Source of the DNA: Paenibacillus castaneae
GTDB lineage: Bacteria > Bacillota > Bacilli > Paenibacillales > Paenibacillaceae
NCBI RefSeq assembly: GCF_002884445.1
Contig: NZ_KZ614144.1
Location: 4,198,094-4,262,093, forward strand
DNA length: 64,000 nt
Reading direction: 5' to 3'
Below the pieces are notes generated by a model. That model saw nothing but the letters and a program-made list of their open reading frames with translations, did no database searches and was not told where the DNA came from. Below, in pieces: positions 59,036-64,000 of this stretch. Made by a program: the position numbers and the translations under genes. Positions within the stretch are counted from its first letter, which is position 1. Every line of letters starts with the position of its first letter.

Positions 59036-61864
59036 TTATGATATGCGGAAGAAGCTGAGCTTCGTGCTTCCAGTCAAAGCAATAATCAAGTCACCAGACG
59101 CGCATCCTGCTGGCAGCTCAATCCGAACGTCCTGCCACTCTTGCTCGCCGCTCGCAGCAACTGCGCAGGATGCGATAGCCTCACTTACTTCGCTGCCGAT
59201 TCGAATAGATAGTTCGCCGCCTTGCTCGCCGCCGCTTACGCGCGCTTCCATGATTGCAGCTCCTTTTGTCCAATCGATATCTACGAACTTTATCCAGCCT
59301 TCCGGCTGTGATAAACGTACACATGTGCCGCCTTCTTTACTCTCATCTAAATAAACATTAGCGTAATCATCATAATTGTCTGCTCGTGTTTGCAGCGATA
59401 AGTTGCGTGCCGGAATCGTTTCTCCTGCAATCGCAATCGTCTTGGATAATTGAACATCTGCAGACGATCCGCCTGCCATGAACGTATACTCGGCTGCCTC
59501 CAAGCAGAAACGGTCGCGTGTTACATCCCATAGCGCCAGCTCTTCTGCCGGAACAAGCAGCTGTACAGCCTTCGTCTCGCCCGGCTGCAATGTGATGCGC
59601 GTGAATCCAACCAACTTCTTCAGCGGACGCTGTACGCGGGAGCCTGCAATGTGTACATACAATTGGACGACCTCGTCTGCTTCAATGGCTGATTCATTCG
59701 TTACCTCTAGCTCTACCTTCACTTCCCCGTCTAATCGGTCCTCATTATTCGTTATTTCTAAGCTGCTGTAGCGGAAGGAGCCATAGCTGAGTCCGTGTCC
59801 GAATGGATACAAGGGCTTGCCGTCGAAGTATTGGTATGTTCTTTTGCCTTTTCTAATGTCATAGTCCATTAGATCCGTCAGCTGCTCCTCGGATTGGTAC
59901 CATGTCATATTCAGGCGTCCCGCCGGCGAGTAATCACCGAACAGCACATCTGCTATCGCGTTGCCAAGCTCTTGTCCGGCATGCGACAGGTAGATGATCG
60001 CTGGAACATGCTCGTTTACAGCGTTCAATGCAAAAGGATAGCTGCCTATGACAACTACAACCGTATTCGGGTTAGTCTCATGCACAGCGCGGATCAGTTC
60101 ATTCTGCGAAGCTGCCAAATCCAGACCCGGGCGGTCGATTTCTTCCTTCCCGTTAATAAGCGGATTGTTCCCGACTATAACGATGGCCGTCTCTGCTGCC
60201 TTGGCTGCCGCTACCGCTTCGGCCAGGCCGTCCGTCACCACGTCTTTGGAGAACAGCTCATTTGCTCCTATCGTTTCTTCAGCCGCGATTTGAAGCGAGT
60301 CGGCTCCGCCGTTTGGCGCCGTTACCAGCTTTCCATTCCACGTCCGAATCACAAATTGTTCATTCGCTTGTTCCTCTAAATGGAACACTTCCTTAACGAA
60401 CCAGCCGAACGCTTCGTTTGCAGCCGCAGCAATATGGGTATCATCTGCACTCGTAAGCAGCTTACCGGAAGTTTTGCTCTCCAGCGTATAGCTGCCCCAG
60501 CCCCAATCGGTCACTTCGAATGCTTCTTCGGCAGCACCCGCTTCAGCAGCCTGCAGCCGATTCTCGTTATTCGAAGCTGCTTTCAGTGCTTTGCCGCTAG
60601 CAGCGGATCTCAGCACCACTCGGTCGTTGCCGCTGCTGAACGTTACGGTTTTACCGGCAAGCTTGCTTTTAATGCCATCCAGCGGGGTTACCTTATAAGG
60701 AAGCGAGCCCGAGTACCAATCACGGTAGACCACATCCGCAAGCGGTCCAATTACCGCCACGCTGCTCTGCTTCTCTTTGTTTAATGGCAATGCCTCATTC
60801 TCATTCTTAAGCAGAACGATCGATTCGCGCGCTGCTTGCCGTGACAGCTCGCCATGCTCAGGCGCGCACAGCTTGGACTCCGGCATATTCGCATACGGGT
60901 TTTGATCCGCTGGATCAAATTCACCTAAGCGGAAACGCACTCGGAACGTATTGATTAACGCTTTATCCAAATCCTGGTCCGTAAGCAGTCCTTCCGCCAG
61001 CGCTTCACGGATGGCTGCGCAGGATTTCTCCGCATCATCCGTAATGCTGTCTATTCCTGCTTTAATCGAATGCGCTACTGCGTCTTTATAGGAATCATAG
61101 TATTTATGATCATTCACGAGGCCAAGCAAATCGCCTGCATCGCTGACGATAAAGCCGTTCATGCCCCATTCCTCCTTCACCACTTTATTGACATCTTCAT
61201 GCAATATAGTCGGCGTACCGTTGACGGAGTTGTACGAGGTCATCATAGAGTGTGCACCACCCTTAACGAAGGCAGGCTTGAACGCAGCTTGGTAATATTC
61301 CTTCATGTTCCTCGGGTCAATGCTCGCTGAGCAGCTGCCGCGGTTAATTTCATTATTGTTGCCGATGAAATGCTTAAGCGTAGCCACCGCTTTGAAATAA
61401 AGCGGATGGTCGCCCTGCATCCCTTGCACGAGCGAAGCGGTAAGCTCGCCAGTCAGCCTCGGGTCTTCGCCATATGCTTCCTCAGTTCGGCCCCAGCGCG
61501 GATCGCGCTCCATATCGACGGTCGGTGCCCAGAGGGTCAAGCCATTAATGGCAGGATTGCGCTGAAAGTATACGCGGGCCTCATCGCCAATTACTGAGCC
61601 GACCTCCTTCAGAAGTACCGGATTCCACGTACAGCCAAGACCGATTGGCTGCGGGAAGGTCGTTGCTTCGCCGAGCCAAGCCATGCCGTGCGCCGCTTCC
61701 GTTCCATGCTTGTACGGCTTAACGCCAAGCCGTTCAATTTCTGGCTGATATTGCACCATTGATTCAATTTTCTCGTTAAGCGTGAATCGGGAAACAAGAT
61801 CGGTTACTCGTTCCTCAATTGGCAATTCAATATTTTCAAAAGGATAGCCTGTTTTGTTCGTCAT
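59036..61864 (-). CDS. GH3 family glycoside hydrolase
   Basis: A 942-residue GH3 enzyme. KHGTEAAHGM and GLTLWAPTVDMERDPRWGR line the barrel; GFIVSDAGD (236-245) has the nucleophile D242. The alpha/beta sandwich with ESIVLLKNENEALPLN follows, interrupted at about 405-545 by a fascin-like insert (VVLRSAASGKALKAASNNEN). A FnIII-like domain (YPFGHGLSYGSFRYS) and a C-terminal ~110-residue CBM6-like domain (GWIKFVDIDWTKGAAI) close it. No signal peptide is seen. Likely a beta-glucosidase or xylosidase. Its ATG comes 15 bases after the GH95 stop. Confidence 0.88.
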   Translation of the reverse strand: MTNKTGYPFENIELPIEERVTDLVSRFTLNEKIESMVQYQPEIERLGVKPYKHGTEAAHGMAWLGEATTFPQPIGLGCTWNPVLLKEVGSVIGDEARVYFQRNPAINGLTLWAPTVDMERDPRWGRTEEAYGEDPRLTGELTASLVQGMQGDHPLYFKAVATLKHFIGNNNEINRGSCSASIDPRNMKEYYQAAFKPAFVKGGAHSMMTSYNSVNGTPTILHEDVNKVVKEEWGMNGFIVSDAGDLLGLVNDHKYYDSYKDAVAHSIKAGIDSITDDAEKSCAAIREALAEGLLTDQDLDKALINTFRVRFRLGEFDPADQNPYANMPESKLCAPEHGELSRQAARESIVLLKNENEALPLNKEKQSSVAVIGPLADVVYRDWYSGSLPYKVTPLDGIKSKLAGKTVTFSSGNDRVVLRSAASGKALKAASNNENRLQAAEAGAAEEAFEVTDWGWGSYTLESKTSGKLLTSADDTHIAAAANEAFGWFVKEVFHLEEQANEQFVIRTWNGKLVTAPNGGADSLQIAAEETIGANELFSKDVVTDGLAEAVAAAKAAETAIVIVGNNPLINGKEEIDRPGLDLAASQNELIRAVHETNPNTVVVVIGSYPFALNAVNEHVPAIIYLSHAGQELGNAIADVLFGDYSPAGRLNMTWYQSEEQLTDLMDYDIRKGKRTYQYFDGKPLYPFGHGLSYGSFRYSSLEITNNEDRLDGEVKVELEVTNESAIEADEVVQLYVHIAGSRVQRPLKKLVGFTRITLQPGETKAVQLLVPAEELALWDVTRDRFCLEAAEYTFMAGGSSADVQLSKTIAIAGETIPARNLSLQTRADNYDDYANVYLDESKEGGTCVRLSQPEGWIKFVDIDWTKGAAIMEARVSGGEQGGELSIRIGSEVSEAIASCAVAASGEQEWQDVRIELPAGCASGDLIIALTGSTKLSFFRIS

Positions 61865-61879
61865 AATTGAATTCTCTCC

Positions 61880-64000
61880 TTAATGAGCAGCTGGTAGTAG
61901 GGTATACCATTCGTTTGCTTTCGTAGGAAATGGTTTCGATGCGTCTAATATCATGCCGTCTGAAGCTTGAACCGTTACTGCATGCTTAGTACGAATACTG
62001 CAATTACGGCCGTGTGTCGATAGAATTCGAGCGGAAGCCAGCTTTCCAGCTTCCCACGTGATGTCCACGATGAAGCCGCCTCTAGCTTTCAAGCCTTTTA
62101 CAAATCCGCTTGGCCATGCGGCAGGCAATGCCGGAAGGAGCTCCAAAGCGTCCAGATGGCTTTGCAGCAGCAGCTCCGCTATTCCCGCAGTGCCGCCAAA
62201 GTTGCCGTCGATTTGAAAAGGCGGATGATCATCAAACAAGTTCGGATGAGTCGATCTTGCCAGCAGCGTATGGATGAAGCGGTAAGAAGACTCCGAATCG
62301 CCAAGCCGTGCATACAGATTAATAAGCCATGCGCAGCTCCATCCCGTATGTCCGCCTCCGTTACTTATTCGACTCTCCAGTGACAGCCGGCTTGCTTCAA
62401 CCAGCTCCGGCGTCGCTTCCTTATTAATCGTAGTGCCGGGATATAAGCCGTATAAATGCGAAACATGGCGATGTCCCGGTTCATGCTCTTCGAAATGCTC
62501 ATGCCATTCTTGCAATAAGCCTTTTGGAGAAATTTGAAGCGGAGGAAGCTTTCGCCGTGCTGCGGCAAGCTCTTCCGCAAATGGCTCATCAATCTGCAGT
62601 AATTGCACGGCAGTCAGGCAATGCTCAAACAGCTCATTAATTAGCGTAATGTCCATGGCAGAACATTCAGCAACGCTGCTCACTTCTCCCTCTGCGGTAA
62701 TAAATTTGTTTTCCGGCGAGGTCGATGGGGACGTCATGAGCAGTCCTTCCTTACTCTCTTGCAGCCAGCTCAAGCAGAATAAAGCTGCTCCCCTCATAAC
62801 GGGATAAGCTCTCTCCCGCAAAAAGGTGTCGCTGGGGTTAAATAAATAATGCTCCCATAAATGCTGAGTGAGCCATACGCCGCCCATTGGCCAGAATGCC
62901 CAGCTTGGATGTCCGGCAGTCGGTGTTGAGCTTCGCCATAAATCAACGTTATGATGGGCAACCCAGCCATCGCAATTGTAATGAATAGCTGCTGTGCGTG
63001 CCCCGTTCTCGCTTAACTCTTCAATCATTTGAAACAAAGGCTCGTGGCATTCGCTTAAATTGCCAAGCTCCGCCGGCCAATAATTCATTTGCGTATTAAT
63101 ATTTGTCGTATAATTACTGTTCCAGGGCGGCTGCACACGATCATTCCATATTCCTTGCAAGTTTGCCGGCTGCGTCCCTGGCCGCGAGCTTGCCATTAGC
63201 AAATAACGGCCATATTGGAAGTAGAGCGCTTCCAGCTCTGGGTCTTGATCGCCTTTCTTATAAGCTTCCAAACGCTCGTCTGTAGGCAATATTCCATTCG
63301 CTGCTCTTCCAAGCCCGATGTCCACACGCTGGAAGAGGCTGCGATGGTCTTTCATATGCCGGTCACGAAGCTGCTCATAACCGAAGGAGCTCGCCGCGTC
63401 CAGCACTCTTTTGCTTTCCTGACGAAGCTTTTCTTCATTATTGAGCGGCTGACGATCATATCTCTCAAAGCTTGTTACAGCGCTAAGCAAGAACGTGACC
63501 GTCCGTGCTCCTTGAATTTTCAACTCCTTCGCAGCAGTTATAGAAGCTGCTCCTCCGTCAACAATCGCCTGAAGACGAGCTTGAAACGTTATTCCGCGGG
63601 TCTCATCATACTGCACAGGCTTGGGATGATCGCCCATATAATTATCCGCAACATGACTCGGACAACGGCCGTGCAGCACTATTACCGCATTGCCTTCCGC
63701 TGTGAGCTCAAATTGAACCGGGCTTTGCAGTGAAGCTGTTAATGAAATCAGATCATCACCAGTCGCCTTGTATTTCATGCCAACTACTTGATCAACAGCG
63801 CTAACGAAAGTTTCACGCCGATAGATTGTATTTCCCATTTGAAAACTTGTCGTCGTGATCCCAGCGTCCATATCCAATTTGCGAATGTAGCTGCCTAGCT
63901 CCCTATTTCCCTCAGCAAAATGCTGTTCAATATGCCAATCGCCCATCGGCTGGTACGATTCGGTATTCTTTCCGAGCATCCTTGCCTCTACAAGCTGCTC
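61880..64000 (-). CDS. GH95 family glycoside hydrolase (partial)
   Basis: The visible 707 codons match the bulk of GH95 alpha-fucosidase/galactosidase-type enzymes: [15 protein letters not shown] in the N-terminal domain, [20 protein letters not shown] and [12 protein letters not shown] [15 protein letters not shown] in the alpha/alpha barrel, and [10 protein letters not shown] and [20 protein letters not shown] for the active-site region. The frame continues off the window at the right, so roughly the first hundred residues are missing; the ATG at 63979 is internal. It is followed directly by GH3. Confidence 0.9.
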   Translation of the reverse strand, partial: EQLVEARMLGKNTESYQPMGDWHIEQHFAEGNRELGSYIRKLDMDAGITTTSFQMGNTIYRRETFVSAVDQVVGMKYKATGDDLISLTASLQSPVQFELTAEGNAVIVLHGRCPSHVADNYMGDHPKPVQYDETRGITFQARLQAIVDGGAASITAAKELKIQGARTVTFLLSAVTSFERYDRQPLNNEEKLRQESKRVLDAASSFGYEQLRDRHMKDHRSLFQRVDIGLGRAANGILPTDERLEAYKKGDQDPELEALYFQYGRYLLMASSRPGTQPANLQGIWNDRVQPPWNSNYTTNINTQMNYWPAELGNLSECHEPLFQMIEELSENGARTAAIHYNCDGWVAHHNVDLWRSSTPTAGHPSWAFWPMGGVWLTQHLWEHYLFNPSDTFLRERAYPVMRGAALFCLSWLQESKEGLLMTSPSTSPENKFITAEGEVSSVAECSAMDITLINELFEHCLTAVQLLQIDEPFAEELAAARRKLPPLQISPKGLLQEWHEHFEEHEPGHRHVSHLYGLYPGTTINKEATPELVEASRLSLESRISNGGGHTGWSCAWLINLYARLGDSESSYRFIHTLLARSTHPNLFDDHPPFQIDGNFGGTAGIAELLLQSHLDALELLPALPAAWPSGFVKGLKARGGFIVDITWEAGKLASARILSTHGRNCSIRTKHAVTVQASDGMILDASKPFPTKANEWYTLLPAAH

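Overview
The window looks like chromosome from a spore-forming, Gram-positive Paenibacillaceae member (Paenibacillus or a close relative). The reasons are strong AAGGAGG-type ribosome binding sites with many TTG/GTG starts, a spoVAC-spoVAD-spoVAE group, SipW/TasA, the Bacillus-type yqeG-yqeH-aroE-yqeI-nadD-yqeK-rsfS-yqeM block, and several LplABC/YesMN-style sugar loci. Almost every gene is on the minus strand. The plus strand carries only three small genes (16312, 17824, 35161) and two decayed genes. I recognised no rRNA, tRNA or CRISPR array.

Layout. 1-10.5 kb: a glycan locus (probably pectin/rhamnogalacturonan) with an Lpl-type ABC importer, a membrane-bound AraC regulator, a PL26-type lyase, a DUF1961 protein and a deacetylase. 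A CcpA (cre) site sits inside the regulator's promoter. 10.7-11.05 kb: a dead GH42 beta-galactosidase gene. 11-15 kb: PhzF, then a TasA-SipW-DUF4047-like matrix-fibre group that has been split by a decayed IS3-family element. 15-27.5 kb: a run of small accessory genes (acetyltransferase, VOC, DinB, methyltransferases, S66 peptidase, RDD, lipoproteins) with at least two broken genes. 27.6-31.2 kb: an HprK-family kinase and a three-gene ABC-2 exporter. 31.4-35.1 kb: nrdI-nrdE-nrdF (class Ib ribonucleotide reductase), with an NrdR-box pair on its promoter and a terminator-like hairpin in the leader. 35.5-36 kb: a large hairpin and a 3 x 123 bp tandem array of palindromes.

36-42.2 kb: the conserved yqe housekeeping operon with cvfB inserted. 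42.4-46.8 kb: MoxR-DUF58-transglutaminase. 47-48.8 kb: spoVA genes for spore dipicolinic acid transport. 49-58.4 kb: a second sugar locus (YesM/YesN-like two-component system, Lpl-type importer, GH42). 58.5-64 kb: a small unknown gene, then a GH95-GH3 pair cut by the window end. In both sugar loci a membrane-linked AraC-type regulator appears to drive a lipoprotein-dependent importer whose substrates come from the neighbouring lyases and glycosidases.

Most genes belong to known families. The parts least explained by known genes are the 123 bp palindrome array, the nrd leader hairpin, the IS-split tasA operon, and two recently inactivated genes (the GH42 remnant and a P-loop kinase with one in-frame stop). 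All family calls come from reading motifs; no database search was run.
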